Source: CAWCAW01 sp963714125 (GTDB lineage Bacteria > Actinomycetota > Acidimicrobiia > Acidimicrobiales > UBA8190). Taken from it: 64,000 nucleotides of DNA. The position numbers and the translations under genes were made by a program. Position 1 is the first letter of the stretch. Every line of letters begins with the position of its first letter. Of the stretch, positions 1 through 9,315 are shown piece after piece. The notes beneath the pieces were generated by a model that was not told the origin of the DNA, searched no databases, and saw only the letters and a list, made by a program, of their open reading frames with translations. Where the stretch lies: the NCBI GenBank assembly GCA_963714125.1, contig OY970234.1, positions 1,116,001 through 1,180,000 of the forward strand. Reading direction: 5' to 3'.

Positions 1-36
1 AAGGCCCTCATGAAGAAGCGGATGTCGCGCAAGTGA
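1..36 (+). CDS. C-terminal end of an upstream complex I gene (probably nuoI)
   Basis: Only the last 11 codons and the TGA stop are inside the window. They read in frame from base 1, are rich in Lys, Arg and Met, and overlap the GTG start of nuoJ by a few bases. In most nuo operons the gene before nuoJ is nuoI, the 2x[4Fe-4S] subunit, so nuoI is inferred from position. The visible residues alone do not identify it. Confidence 0.5.
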   Translation, partial: KALMKKRMSRK

Positions 37-755
37 TCGCCGCCGTCTCGTCTGTCGACGCCTTCGTCTTCACGGTGGCCGCCCTCATGGTGCTGGGCGG
101 AGCGGTGGGCGTGGTGCTGGCGCGCAACCCGGTGCACAGCGCCTTGATGCTCGTACTCACCTTGTTCGGCATCGCCGTGCTCTTCGTCGAGGAAGAGGCC
201 GACTTCCTGGCCGCCGTGCAGGTGATGGTCTACGCCGGCGCCATCGTGGTGTTGTTTTTGTTCGTCATCATGTTCCTCGGCGTCGACCAGCAGGAGAACC
301 TGGCCGAGGATCCCCTGCGCGGCCAACGGCCCCTCGCCTTTGTACTGGTGGCCCTGGGGCTGGCCGGGTTGCTGGTCCTGGCCGGCGCCGCCCATTGGGC
401 CGTGGGGGCCCATTCGGTGGCCGGTCCGGCGCAGAACCAGAACGGCGGCGACGTGGCTGCGCTGGGTCGGGCCGTGTTTACCACCTACCTGTTCCCCTTT
501 GAAATCACCGCGGCGCTGTTGGTGATTGCCGTGGTCGGTGCCGTGGTGTTGGCCCGCCGCCCCCCGCGTGTCGCTCCTGCTCCCGATGACGCTCTGGCTT
601 CGGTGACGCCGATCATCGACTCGCCCATCGGCGACCCCATGGTGGCTGTGGCCGAAGCGGTGGCCAAGGCGGTTGCCGCCGGTCGCACGGTTGCGCAGCC
701 GGTCCTCGCCCCAGATGCAGGCGCCGAGGCCGAGTCGCAGGAGGTGTCGGGGTGA
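33..755 (+). CDS. nuoJ: NADH-quinone oxidoreductase subunit J
   Basis: NuoJ is a membrane-arm subunit of respiratory complex I, which couples NADH oxidation and quinone reduction to proton pumping. The product has 240 residues. The first 170 or so form about five hydrophobic helices, including the conserved block VQVMVYAGAIVVLFLFVIMF near residue 62. The last 70 residues are a hydrophilic Ala/Pro/Val-rich tail that is longer than in many homologues. The GTG start overlaps the stop of the preceding gene, and the TGA overlaps the GTG of nuoK, which indicates translational coupling within the operon. Confidence 0.96.
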   Translation: MIAAVSSVDAFVFTVAALMVLGGAVGVVLARNPVHSALMLVLTLFGIAVLFVEEEADFLAAVQVMVYAGAIVVLFLFVIMFLGVDQQENLAEDPLRGQRPLAFVLVALGLAGLLVLAGAAHWAVGAHSVAGPAQNQNGGDVAALGRAVFTTYLFPFEITAALLVIAVVGAVVLARRPPRVAPAPDDALASVTPIIDSPIGDPMVAVAEAVAKAVAAGRTVAQPVLAPDAGAEAESQEVSG

Positions 756-1057
756 CCATTTCGGGCAACTGGTATCTCGGCCTGTCGGTCGTGCTGTTCT
801 CCATCGGGGCGCTGGGCGTGCTGGTGCGCCGCAACGTGCTCGTGATGCTCATGTGCGTCGAGCTCATGCTGAACGCCGCCAACTTGGCCTTCGTCACCTT
901 CTCCCGCATGCTCAATGACATCGGGGGACAGGCGCTCGTCTTCTTCGTGTTGGTGGTGGCGGCGGCCGAGGTGGTGGTGGGGCTCGGCATCGTGGTGGCC
1001 CTGTTCCGCCGCCGTGCCTCGACCTCGGCCGACGACGTCCACATGTTGCGGGGATGA
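752..1057 (+). CDS. nuoK: NADH-quinone oxidoreductase subunit K
   Basis: NuoK is a 101-residue, three-helix subunit of the complex I membrane arm and homologous to MrpC of multisubunit antiporters. The second helix carries VLVMLMCVELMLNAANLAF, with the conserved membrane glutamate in CVELMLNA. A second acidic residue sits in the third helix (VAAAEVVVGLGIVVALF). Length and motif order match the family. The GTG start overlaps the nuoJ stop by 4 bp, and nuoL follows after 19 bp. Confidence 0.97.
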   Translation: MTISGNWYLGLSVVLFSIGALGVLVRRNVLVMLMCVELMLNAANLAFVTFSRMLNDIGGQALVFFVLVVAAAEVVVGLGIVVALFRRRASTSADDVHMLRG

Positions 1058-1076
1058 CGGGAACCAACTGACGACC

Positions 1077-3062
1077 ATGCTGCACGCCGCTACCTACATG
1101 CCGGTCCTGCCCTTGGCAGGTTTCGTCGTTCTCGCGCTCTTCGGGCGCCGACTCGGTGACCCCTGGGCGGGATGGCTCGGAACTGCCACCGTCACGGGAG
1201 CCTTCGTGGCCGCCCTCATTACCTACGGAGGGTTGCTCGAGCGTCACTCCGGCGCGTCACGAGAGTTCATCTTGAACTGGTTCACCTGGATCCCCGTGGG
1301 TGGGCTGCAGGTGCACGCTGCGCTGCTCATCGACCCGCTGTCGATGACGATGGCGCTGTTCATCACCGGGGTGAGCGCCCTCATCCACCTGTACTCCATC
1401 GGCTACATGAAGGGCGACGCCGACTTTTCCAAGTTCTTCTTGTACCTGAACCTCTTTGTCGCCTCCATGTTGTTGCTGGTGCTCGGCGACAACCTCCTAT
1501 TCACCTTCGTGGGGTGGGAGGGGGTGGGGGTGTGCTCGTACTGGCTGGTGTCGTTCTGGTTCGGGCGCGACAGCGCGGCGAGTGCGGGCAAGAAGGCGTT
1601 CCTCTACAACCGGATCGCCGACGTCGGGTTCCTCCTCGCCATGTTCCTGGTCTTCGACAAGACGGGGACGCTGAACTACCGGGGCATCTTCGCCCACCTC
1701 TCGAGCATCGACCCCGCTTCGCGCACCGCCATCTGCCTCCTGCTCTTCGTGGCGGCGGCGGGCAAGTCGGCGCAGCTGCCGCTGTTCCCGTGGCTGGCCG
1801 ATGCCATGGAGGGCCCCACGCCCGTTTCCGCTCTCATCCACGCGGCCACGATGGTGACCGCCGGCGTCTACCTCATGTGCCGCATCGCGCCCTTGCTGGC
1901 GCTCTCGCATCCGGCCCAGCTGGTGGTGGCCTCGATCGGGGCGGCCACGGCCTTCATCGCCGCCCTCATAGGCTGCGGCCAGCAGGACATCAAGAAGGTG
2001 CTGGCTTACTCCACCGTCTCCCAACTCGGTTACATGTTCTTGGCCGTGGGCACCGGAGCGTACGAGGCGGCCATCTTCCTCATGGTGGCGCACGCCTTCT
2101 TCAAGGGGCTGCTGTTCCTCGGCGCCGGCTCGGTCATCCACGGTCTGCATGACGAGCAGGACCTCAAGCGCATGGGCAACCTGCGGCGCTACATGAAGCT
2201 CACGTTCTTCACCTTTGGCGCGGGCTGGCTGGCCATCGCCGGCATTCCGCCGCTGTCGGGCTTCTTCGCCAAAGGTGACGTCCTCGAGAATGCCTTCGCC
2301 CATTTTCCGATCCTCTGGGCCATCGGCCTCGTCACCGCGCTGCTCACCGCCTATTACATGACGCGGTTGTTCGCCCTGGCCTTTCTCGGTGACGACCGCT
2401 GGCGTCGGTTGATCGACACCCGCCCCGAGGGCGTCGGCTCGGCGCCCGCTCTTGCTGATGCCGCCTCCACTCACGCTGCCCCCGCTCATGGCGCCGCAGA
2501 CGAACACCACGGCACTGAGAACGCCGCCCCCCACGAATCACCGTGGGTGATGGCACTCCCATTGGTGGTGCTGTCGGTGTTGGCCATCGCCGGAGGCCTG
2601 CTCAACCTGCCCGGCAACGTCTTTCACTGGGACCCGCTCGGGTGGCTGCGGCCCGTGTTCGGCTCGGCCCTGTACAACCCCGTCCAGTCGACGTCCACGA
2701 GGTGGGTCCTGTCCATCGCCGACGCCGTGGTGGCGTTGATCGGCGTGGGCTTCGGGTTGCGACTGTGGACCCAGCACACCGACATTCCCGCTTTGGAGCC
2801 CACCGCCTTGCGCCGGGCCCTGTACATCGACGACATCTACGACGCCGTCATCGGCCGCCCGTCGGAAGCCTTCGCGGCGTTCTGCGCCGCCTTCGACAGC
2901 AAGGTCATCGACGGTGCCGTCAACGGGGTGGCTCGCCTAGCCCGGGGCAGTGGTGCCCGGTTGCGTCGTGTCCAGACCGGCTTCGTCCGTCAGTACGCGC
3001 TCGGCATCGTGCTCGGTACCGTCATCCTGCTCGCCTACATGGCGACTCGGGCGTGGTCGTGA
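1077..3062 (+). CDS. nuoL: NADH-quinone oxidoreductase subunit L
   Basis: NuoL is the distal antiporter-like proton-pumping subunit of complex I. From ATG 1077 the product has 661 residues; the open frame runs further upstream, but that part lies inside nuoK. The pump motifs are present: WEGVGVCSYWLVSFW with its glutamate near residue 147, GKSAQLPLFPWLADAMEGPTP with the key lysine, and the following HAATMVTAGVYL histidine. A hydrophilic Ala/His-rich loop interrupts the helices around residues 460-485. The C terminus has the amphipathic piston region and a last helix. nuoM starts one base after the stop. Confidence 0.97.
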   Translation: MLHAATYMPVLPLAGFVVLALFGRRLGDPWAGWLGTATVTGAFVAALITYGGLLERHSGASREFILNWFTWIPVGGLQVHAALLIDPLSMTMALFITGVSALIHLYSIGYMKGDADFSKFFLYLNLFVASMLLLVLGDNLLFTFVGWEGVGVCSYWLVSFWFGRDSAASAGKKAFLYNRIADVGFLLAMFLVFDKTGTLNYRGIFAHLSSIDPASRTAICLLLFVAAAGKSAQLPLFPWLADAMEGPTPVSALIHAATMVTAGVYLMCRIAPLLALSHPAQLVVASIGAATAFIAALIGCGQQDIKKVLAYSTVSQLGYMFLAVGTGAYEAAIFLMVAHAFFKGLLFLGAGSVIHGLHDEQDLKRMGNLRRYMKLTFFTFGAGWLAIAGIPPLSGFFAKGDVLENAFAHFPILWAIGLVTALLTAYYMTRLFALAFLGDDRWRRLIDTRPEGVGSAPALADAASTHAAPAHGAADEHHGTENAAPHESPWVMALPLVVLSVLAIAGGLLNLPGNVFHWDPLGWLRPVFGSALYNPVQSTSTRWVLSIADAVVALIGVGFGLRLWTQHTDIPALEPTALRRALYIDDIYDAVIGRPSEAFAAFCAAFDSKVIDGAVNGVARLARGSGARLRRVQTGFVRQYALGIVLGTVILLAYMATRAWS

Positions 3063-3063
3063 C

Positions 3064-4737
3064 ATGACCCACGACACCGCCTTTCCCTTTCTCACTGTTC
3101 TGATCCTGCTGCCCGCCGGGGCGGCCATAGTCGCCGCGCTCGTCCCCAAGTCCATCGGGGCCAACCTGCAGCGCAAGGTGGTCATGGGCATCGGCCTGGC
3201 CGGCACCATCGCCACCTTGGCGCTGGCCATCACCATCGCCATCCGTTTCCGAGCCGGCAACGGCGGCTACCGCTTGGTGTCTCGCCACGTGTGGGCGCCT
3301 TCGCTCGGCATCTCGTGGCACCTCGGGGTGGACGGGATCTCGCTGTTCTTGTTGCTCATGGCGGCGGTGCTGTTTCCCATCGTCCTGCTGTCGGGGAAAG
3401 TGGGACCGAATCCTCGTTCGTTCGTGGCGTGGATGCTGCTTCTCGAAGCGGCGTGCCTGGGCAGCTTCGTCTCGCTCGACCTCATCCTGTTCTTCTTGTT
3501 CTTCGAGCTCACCTTGGTGCCGGTGTACTTCATCATCGCCGGCTGGGGCTACGCCCGGCGGGGCTATGCCGCCATCAAGTTCTTCATCTACACGTTCCTC
3601 GGTTCGGCCTTCTTGTTGGTGGGCATCGTGGCCGTGGCCTTCATCCACGAGCACCAGACCGGGGTACTCACCTTCGACCTAGTGGCCTTGAGCAAGACGC
3701 ACCTGAACTCGACGTCGCAGATCCTGCTGTTCTTGGCCTTTACGGCTGCCTTCGCCGTCAAGGCGCCCATCTTCCCCTTCCACACCTGGTCGCCCGACGC
3801 CTACGCCGAGGCACCCACATCGGGGGCCATCATCCTGGCCGCCGTCATGGCCAAGATGGGTACCTACGGCATCATCCGCTTCGACCTGACCCTGTTCCCC
3901 CGAGCCGCCGTGGACTTGGCGCCGTTGTTGTTGACGCTGGCGGTCATCGGCATCCTCTACGGGGCCGTGGTGGCATGCGCCACGCGCGATCTCAAACGGT
4001 TGGTGGCGTATTCGTCGCTGGCCCAGTTGGGCTTCATCGTGCTCGGGACCTTCGCCCTGTCGACGCAAGGCGTGGCCGGCAGCGTCCTGCAGATGGTGAA
4101 CCACGGGCTCATCATCGCCGTGCTGTTCATCACCATCGGCTGGATCTACGAACGTCGCCACACGTGGAACACCTCCGAGCTGCGCGGCCTGCAACGCCCT
4201 GCCCCCATTTTGGCGGCGGTATTCACCGTGGGCATGTTGGCGTCCATCGGGGTGCCCGGGCTCAGCGGCTTCGTGGGTGAGTTCCTGGTGCTCCTCGGTA
4301 CCTTCGTGACCCACCGGTGGTGGGCGGTGGTGGCCACCGGCGGCGTGGTGGTGGCGGCCATCTATCTGTTGTGGGCGTACCAGCAGGCCTTCCACGGCGA
4401 GCCCGACGCTGCCACCGCCGACACTCCTGACCTGTCGTTCAGCCAGATGGCCGTGGTGGCGCCGCTGGTGGGGCTCATCGTGTTCTTGGGTGTGTACCCC
4501 AAGCCCGTGCTTGATCGCATCACGCCGTCAGTGAACCTGCTGGTTCGTCATGTCGAGCAGCAGACCGGTACGCACGAGCCGGCCGTGACCCGCCGCAGTG
4601 AGCTCAGCGCCGGGTACCCCGGCGCCAGTTCCAGCGCCCGCCACGCCAGCCGCGTGTCGGCCACCGTTACCGCCCACGTGACGGGCTCGGCCGGTCATGC
4701 GTCGGCCGGCTCCGCGCTAGCTCGGAGTGTCCCATGA
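3064..4737 (+). CDS. nuoM: NADH-quinone oxidoreductase subunit M
   Basis: NuoM is the second antiporter-like subunit of complex I. ATG 3064 gives 557 residues. Recognisable elements are FFELTLVPVYFIIAGWG with the conserved glutamate, FAVKAPIFPFHTWSPDAYAE with the pumping lysine, and CATRDLKRLVAYSSLAQLGF. About 14 helices are followed by a 60-residue hydrophilic, His/Ser/Ala-rich tail that is unusual for NuoM and may be specific to this lineage. The frame stays open upstream but overlaps nuoL. The stop overlaps the ATG of nuoN (ATGA). Confidence 0.97.
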   Translation: MTHDTAFPFLTVLILLPAGAAIVAALVPKSIGANLQRKVVMGIGLAGTIATLALAITIAIRFRAGNGGYRLVSRHVWAPSLGISWHLGVDGISLFLLLMAAVLFPIVLLSGKVGPNPRSFVAWMLLLEAACLGSFVSLDLILFFLFFELTLVPVYFIIAGWGYARRGYAAIKFFIYTFLGSAFLLVGIVAVAFIHEHQTGVLTFDLVALSKTHLNSTSQILLFLAFTAAFAVKAPIFPFHTWSPDAYAEAPTSGAIILAAVMAKMGTYGIIRFDLTLFPRAAVDLAPLLLTLAVIGILYGAVVACATRDLKRLVAYSSLAQLGFIVLGTFALSTQGVAGSVLQMVNHGLIIAVLFITIGWIYERRHTWNTSELRGLQRPAPILAAVFTVGMLASIGVPGLSGFVGEFLVLLGTFVTHRWWAVVATGGVVVAAIYLLWAYQQAFHGEPDAATADTPDLSFSQMAVVAPLVGLIVFLGVYPKPVLDRITPSVNLLVRHVEQQTGTHEPAVTRRSELSAGYPGASSSARHASRVSATVTAHVTGSAGHASAGSALARSVP

Positions 4738-6395
4738 TGCTGTTGTCAGCGGTCGCGGCGGCTCCGCTCATGCTGCCCAAGATCGCCTACTTCTCGATCC
4801 TGCCCGAGCTGATTCTCATCGGCGGTGCCGTGGCCATCCTCGGGGTGGGCTCATTGCAACGCCGGCGTATGGAACCGAGCGTGGCCACCACCATGGCCGT
4901 GTTCTTCGGACTGGTGTCCCTGGCGTTCTCCATCACACAGTGGATTCAGGTCCAAAAGCACGGCGGGCACGGGGCCCATGTGGCCATCGGCGGATCGGTC
5001 GTCCAAGATGGCTTTAGCGCCTTTATCTCCATCCTGGTGTCCTGTGCCGTGGTCATATCGGCACTCGTCTTCGACGGTTGGGTGCGGCGCGAGGACGCCG
5101 CCGGCGCCGAATTCCAAGCCCTGATGATGATCTCGGCGGCGGGGGCCATCGTCATGGGCTCGGCCAACGACCTGATCGTGGTGTTCTTGGGTCTGGAGAT
5201 CCTCTCCATCGCCCTGTATGTGCTGGCCGCCTACAACGCCAAGCGCAACGAGTCGGGCGAGGCGGCGCTTAAGTACTTTGTGCTCGGAGCGTTCTCGTCG
5301 GCGTTGTTCTTGTACGGCGTGGCCCTCGTCTACGGCGCCACCGGTACCACCAACCTTCCCCAGATCGCCGACTACCTGGCCCGCAACATCGTGCTGCACA
5401 ACGGGATGTTGCTGGCCGGGCTGGCGCTGCTGCTGGTGGGCTTCGGCTTCAAGATCGCCGCCGTGCCGTTCCACTTGTGGACCCCGGACGTCTATCAGGG
5501 GTCGCCCAGCCCGGTGACCGGCTTCATGGCGGCGGTGGCCAAGGCGGGAGGGTTCGCGGCGTTGCTGCGGGTGTTCATCTCGTCCTTCGGAGTGCTGCGC
5601 AGCGACTGGCAGCCGGCGGTGTGGGTGCTGGCGGCCATCACGTTGTTGCTCGGGGCGGTGGTGGCCCTGGTGCAGCGCGACATCAAGCGGATGATGGCGT
5701 ATTCGTCGATCAACCACGCCGGCTTCGTGCTCCTCGGTTTGCAGGCGGCCACGGCCCGCGGCGTCGAGGGGTCCCTGTACTACCTGTTCGTGTACACCTT
5801 CATGGTGATCGGCACCTTCGCCGTTATCAGCGTGGTGGGCGGTGCTGCCGACGGCAATCACGACATCGAGAACTACCGGGGCTTGGCCAAACGCAACCCG
5901 TGGTTGGCGGGGTCATTGGCTGTGTTGCTCATCGCCCAGGCCGGCATCCCGTTCACGACGGGGTTCCTGGCCAAGTTGGAGGTGATCGCGGCGTCGGTGG
6001 GCGCGCACTCCACCGCGCTGGCCGTGGTGGCCATGGTCACCGCCGCCATCGCCGCGTTCTTCTACCTGCGGGTCGTGCTGGTCATGTACTCGGGCTACGG
6101 AGAAGACGAAGCCATTGGCGGCTACGCCGCCCTGCCGGGTAGTGCCGCCGCAGGCGACCTCGCCGCCCAAGCCACCACGGCCACCGCCACCAGCACCGCC
6201 TCCAGCACCGCTGCCGATGGCGCCACTACTTCCACCGCCACCCTGACGGTTCCCATCCGCCCGCCCGAGACCTTGAAGCCGCCCGCCACCGTGATGTCGG
6301 CGGTGTTCTTGTGCGTGGCTACCACCGTCTTCTTCGGGGTGTGGCCCTCGCCGCTGCTCGACTTCGCCCACCGGGCGACGCTGCTGTTCCACTGA
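4734..6395 (+). CDS. nuoN: NADH-quinone oxidoreductase subunit N
   Basis: NuoN is the third antiporter-like subunit of complex I, at the Q-module side of the membrane arm. It has 553 residues. Motifs include FLGLEILSIALYVLAAYN with the conserved glutamate, GFKIAAVPFHLWTPDVYQG with the lysine, and the VQRDIKRMMAYSSINHAGF segment. Residues 465-510 form an Ala/Thr-rich hydrophilic insertion before the last helix, probably a lineage-specific loop. This is the last nuo gene; 48 bp separate it from the next gene, so the operon probably ends here or a little further on. Confidence 0.97.
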   Translation: MMLLSAVAAAPLMLPKIAYFSILPELILIGGAVAILGVGSLQRRRMEPSVATTMAVFFGLVSLAFSITQWIQVQKHGGHGAHVAIGGSVVQDGFSAFISILVSCAVVISALVFDGWVRREDAAGAEFQALMMISAAGAIVMGSANDLIVVFLGLEILSIALYVLAAYNAKRNESGEAALKYFVLGAFSSALFLYGVALVYGATGTTNLPQIADYLARNIVLHNGMLLAGLALLLVGFGFKIAAVPFHLWTPDVYQGSPSPVTGFMAAVAKAGGFAALLRVFISSFGVLRSDWQPAVWVLAAITLLLGAVVALVQRDIKRMMAYSSINHAGFVLLGLQAATARGVEGSLYYLFVYTFMVIGTFAVISVVGGAADGNHDIENYRGLAKRNPWLAGSLAVLLIAQAGIPFTTGFLAKLEVIAASVGAHSTALAVVAMVTAAIAAFFYLRVVLVMYSGYGEDEAIGGYAALPGSAAAGDLAAQATTATATSTASSTAADGATTSTATLTVPIRPPETLKPPATVMSAVFLCVATTVFFGVWPSPLLDFAHRATLLFH

Positions 6396-6443
6396 CGGCG
6401 GCGCTCGGTGCGCCATGGTGCGCACTCCGTCATACTCGTGGCC

Positions 6444-7001
6444 ATGGACAACGAGCTGGACGATCTCGACGAGGTTGATGATCTCGACGGGTCCGAGGCC
6501 GTTGTCGAGGCGGAGCAGCCCGAAGAGCCCGAGGACCAGATCCCTCCCGCTCCGCTATGGGCGATGAAGGATCGGATGCACGGCCGGCGGCTGACTGAGT
6601 CTGATGATCCCGGCCATATCTACGGACGGGTCGGCAGCGGGGGATCGGCGCTGTACTTCTTCGATGACGGCAACGAACACTGCATGGTGGGTCGTCGCAT
6701 AGGACGGTCCCCTGATAAATGCGTGTACTGCCTGGTGGCCCGGGTCGGCATATTCGCTTACGAGCAGCTGACCGACGGGGAGATTGCCGCTCGTGACGTC
6801 TTCACCGACGCTCGTGACATCGCTGTGTGTGGAGTGTTCGAGGACCAAGGTGCGTCGAACATCATGGCCATTCAGTACTACCGCAAGGCCCGTTCGATTC
6901 CCGAGGAGTACCTGCCGCCCAACCCGTTCATCGAGTTCGCCAGCACCGACGGCGATCCCGACGCCGAAGGTGATGCCGATGCCGACCCCGAAGAAAGCTG
7001 A
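6444..7001 (+). CDS. Conserved hypothetical acidic protein with a CxxC motif
   Basis: This 185-residue soluble protein is not recognised. From ATG 6444 the first 40 residues are very acidic (Asp/Glu repeats). The middle is a compact domain with HCMVGRRIG and KCVYCLVARVG, and the last 25 residues are again acidic. The Cys pattern (one Cys, then CxxC) could bind metal, but there are too few ligands to claim a zinc ribbon. An upstream in-frame ATG at 6408 is possible; 6444 was chosen because the product then starts with the acidic stretch. It lies between nuoN and the reductase, with 8 bp to the latter, so they may be cotranscribed. Confidence 0.7.
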   Translation: MDNELDDLDEVDDLDGSEAVVEAEQPEEPEDQIPPAPLWAMKDRMHGRRLTESDDPGHIYGRVGSGGSALYFFDDGNEHCMVGRRIGRSPDKCVYCLVARVGIFAYEQLTDGEIAARDVFTDARDIAVCGVFEDQGASNIMAIQYYRKARSIPEEYLPPNPFIEFASTDGDPDAEGDADADPEES

Positions 7002-7009
7002 GTACGTCC

Positions 7010-7996
7010 ATGAAGGTTGATGAGCACTACACGTTGGCTGGTTCTGATGTGCAGATCCCGCCGCTCGGCGTGGGTACGTGGGCGTGGGGCGACCGTTCCA
7101 CCTGGGGCATGGGCGGATACGACTCCAGTCTGACCTTGGAAACGATTCAAGAGGCGTGGGACGCCTCGATCGACGCCGGGGTCACGCTTTTCGACACCGC
7201 CGAGGTCTACGGCAAGGGCGAGAGCGAGCGGATCATCGGCTCCATGTTGGGGCGTGACCCAAAGCGTGCCGCGTCGGTCGTGGTGGCCAGCAAGTTCATG
7301 CCCGTGCCATGGAAGCTGCAGGTGAAGGGAGCGTTGCTCAAGTCCTTGCAGGCTTCTCTGGACCGGCTGGGGCGCAAGTCTGTCGAGCTCTACCAGATTC
7401 ACGGGCCCATCAGCTTCCGCGGCCATGCGGCGCTGGCCGAGGCGCTGGCGGCTGCGCACCAAGCGGGATTGGTCAAAGCGGTGGGTGTGTCGAACTACTC
7501 GGTGAAAGAGACGCGATCGATCGACGGCGAGCTTCGCAAGCGGGGCATGCGGTTGGCGACCAACCAAATTGAGTTCTCGTTGCTTCGTCGTGGACCTGAG
7601 ACGTCGGGTCTGCTGGCCGCGTGCGCCGAGCTCGGGGTGCTGCCGCTGGCGTACTCACCCATAGGCCAAGGGCGGCTGACAGGGAAGTATTCGAGTGCCA
7701 ACCCTCCCAAAGGTAAGCGCAATTTCTCGACGCACCCCATGGAAGTTGTTGATGGCATCGTCGCCGAGCTGCGTCGCATCGGTGAGAAGTACACCAAGGT
7801 GCCGAGCCAGGTGGCGCTCAACTGGGTGATGGCCAAGGGTGCGGTGCCCATTCCCGGCGCCAAGAACAAGCATCAGGCCGAGGAGAACGCCGGAGCTCTC
7901 GGTTGGAGTATCGACGACGAGGATTTGGCTCGCCTCGATGCCGTCGCTCTCGGTGGCGTGGGCGGGCTGCAATCGAGGTTCTGGCAGCACGGCTGA
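7010..7996 (+). CDS. Aldo/keto reductase
   Basis: This is an NADPH-dependent oxidoreductase of the aldo/keto reductase (TIM-barrel) family, 328 residues. The catalytic tetrad is visible in order: Asp and Tyr in FDTAEVYGKGESE (near residue 62), Lys in VVASKFMP and His in YQIHGPIS. The C-terminal cofactor segment AVPIPGAKNKHQAEENAGALG is typical of the family. The substrate cannot be told from sequence. The gene starts 8 bp after the preceding acidic protein. It is the last intact core gene before the accessory island. Confidence 0.93.
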   Translation: MKVDEHYTLAGSDVQIPPLGVGTWAWGDRSTWGMGGYDSSLTLETIQEAWDASIDAGVTLFDTAEVYGKGESERIIGSMLGRDPKRAASVVVASKFMPVPWKLQVKGALLKSLQASLDRLGRKSVELYQIHGPISFRGHAALAEALAAAHQAGLVKAVGVSNYSVKETRSIDGELRKRGMRLATNQIEFSLLRRGPETSGLLAACAELGVLPLAYSPIGQGRLTGKYSSANPPKGKRNFSTHPMEVVDGIVAELRRIGEKYTKVPSQVALNWVMAKGAVPIPGAKNKHQAEENAGALGWSIDDEDLARLDAVALGGVGGLQSRFWQHG

Positions 7997-9315
7997 CAGC
8001 CCCGGCCGGCGCGCCACGCGAACATGCAAACGTCATTCACAAGCGATGTGATGCACTCGTCCCGATGCGAGGTTCATGATTCCATGCGGTGCGCAGTGGG
8101 GTGCGGCCAAGACAGACACGCTTCGCCGCACTAAAGCTCGCCGGCGTGTTAATCGAACAACGCCTGCCGTTCGTCGGCTTTCTTGGCCATCGCCTCGACT
8201 ACGTCGTCGGTGAGAACGCGCTCGCCGTTGCGGTCGAGGCCCTTGGGGGTGATCCAGATCCAGTTCCCTGGCGTTCCGGTGAGCTCGAAGCCCCGGTAGC
8301 TGATGAGGGAGTGGTGGTGAGAGCAGACCCGAGCCAGGTTCTCGAGAGATCCCTTGCCGCCTTGAGCAAAAGGAATGATGTGGTGAGCTTCAAGGCCATG
8401 GGATACGTCACATCCCTTCACCACACACTTGCGGTCCCGGGATTGCAGGGCACTGAGCAGATGAGCGGAGATGGCCCGACCGGCATGGGCCACGGTGGTG
8501 ACGTCCACCCCGTCTTCGACCAGGATCTTGACGTAAGCAGTGGGGAGGACCCTCTCCACTGCCGCTAGAGGCACCGGCCCGAGGCCGGCAATCTCACAGA
8601 TCTCTTGGCCTTTGAGTTTGCCTCGTCGTAATGCGGCCGCCGGCACATGGAAGACGACTTCAGAGGTGGTCCCCGATTTCGGATCACCCTCCCCGGTGAC
8701 CAGTTCCACCAGGGCATCGAGCCGGTACGCATCGGTGGGCTGATGACGCCCAGCCTTGCGAGCAGCATCGAACAAAGCATTGGAGCGGGTCTCTAAAGAA
8801 GCGATGAACCGGGCTCCGTCTTCAACAGTGGTCCGGCCCTGGAGGCAAAAGGCCCCTTCGGTGTCGGTCCACCAGCGCAGATAGCGGTTCTGACGGATGC
8901 GTTCGTAACGAGCCAGAGCCTCGTCCTGAGAGTCGTGTTGGGCCAGGATCCTCTTGCACTGGTCCTTGAGGCCTTTGACGGTGCTCTGAGCAGCCGTTTC
9001 GATCAGGGCCCCTTCCACCGAAGGGTGCTGAGAGGCCACGGCGGTGATCTGGTGGGCCTGCTCGGACGAAAGTCGCCCCGCTCGAAGGGCATCGACGGTA
9101 AGCGGCAGAGAACCAAGAGCCTCGGCGGTCTCCATAGTGCGGATGGCTTCGCCGCGCCCTACCCCGGACTTCTCGGCCAGCCAATCGGCTGGCGATCGGT
9201 GCCCGGCGTCCTTCCATACCGAGGACTGGGCCATGCGAGCCGCATAAAGGGTCACGACGGCGTCTGTCAACGACGGCCGAAAATTAACCCCCTAACGACG
9301 GGCGGATTCGAGGGC

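Noticed and set aside
4851..5861. 336-codon open frame on the minus strand within nuoN
   Set aside because: It is antisense to a clear complex I gene, with His/Arg/Gly-rich translation typical of a shadow frame in high-GC DNA.
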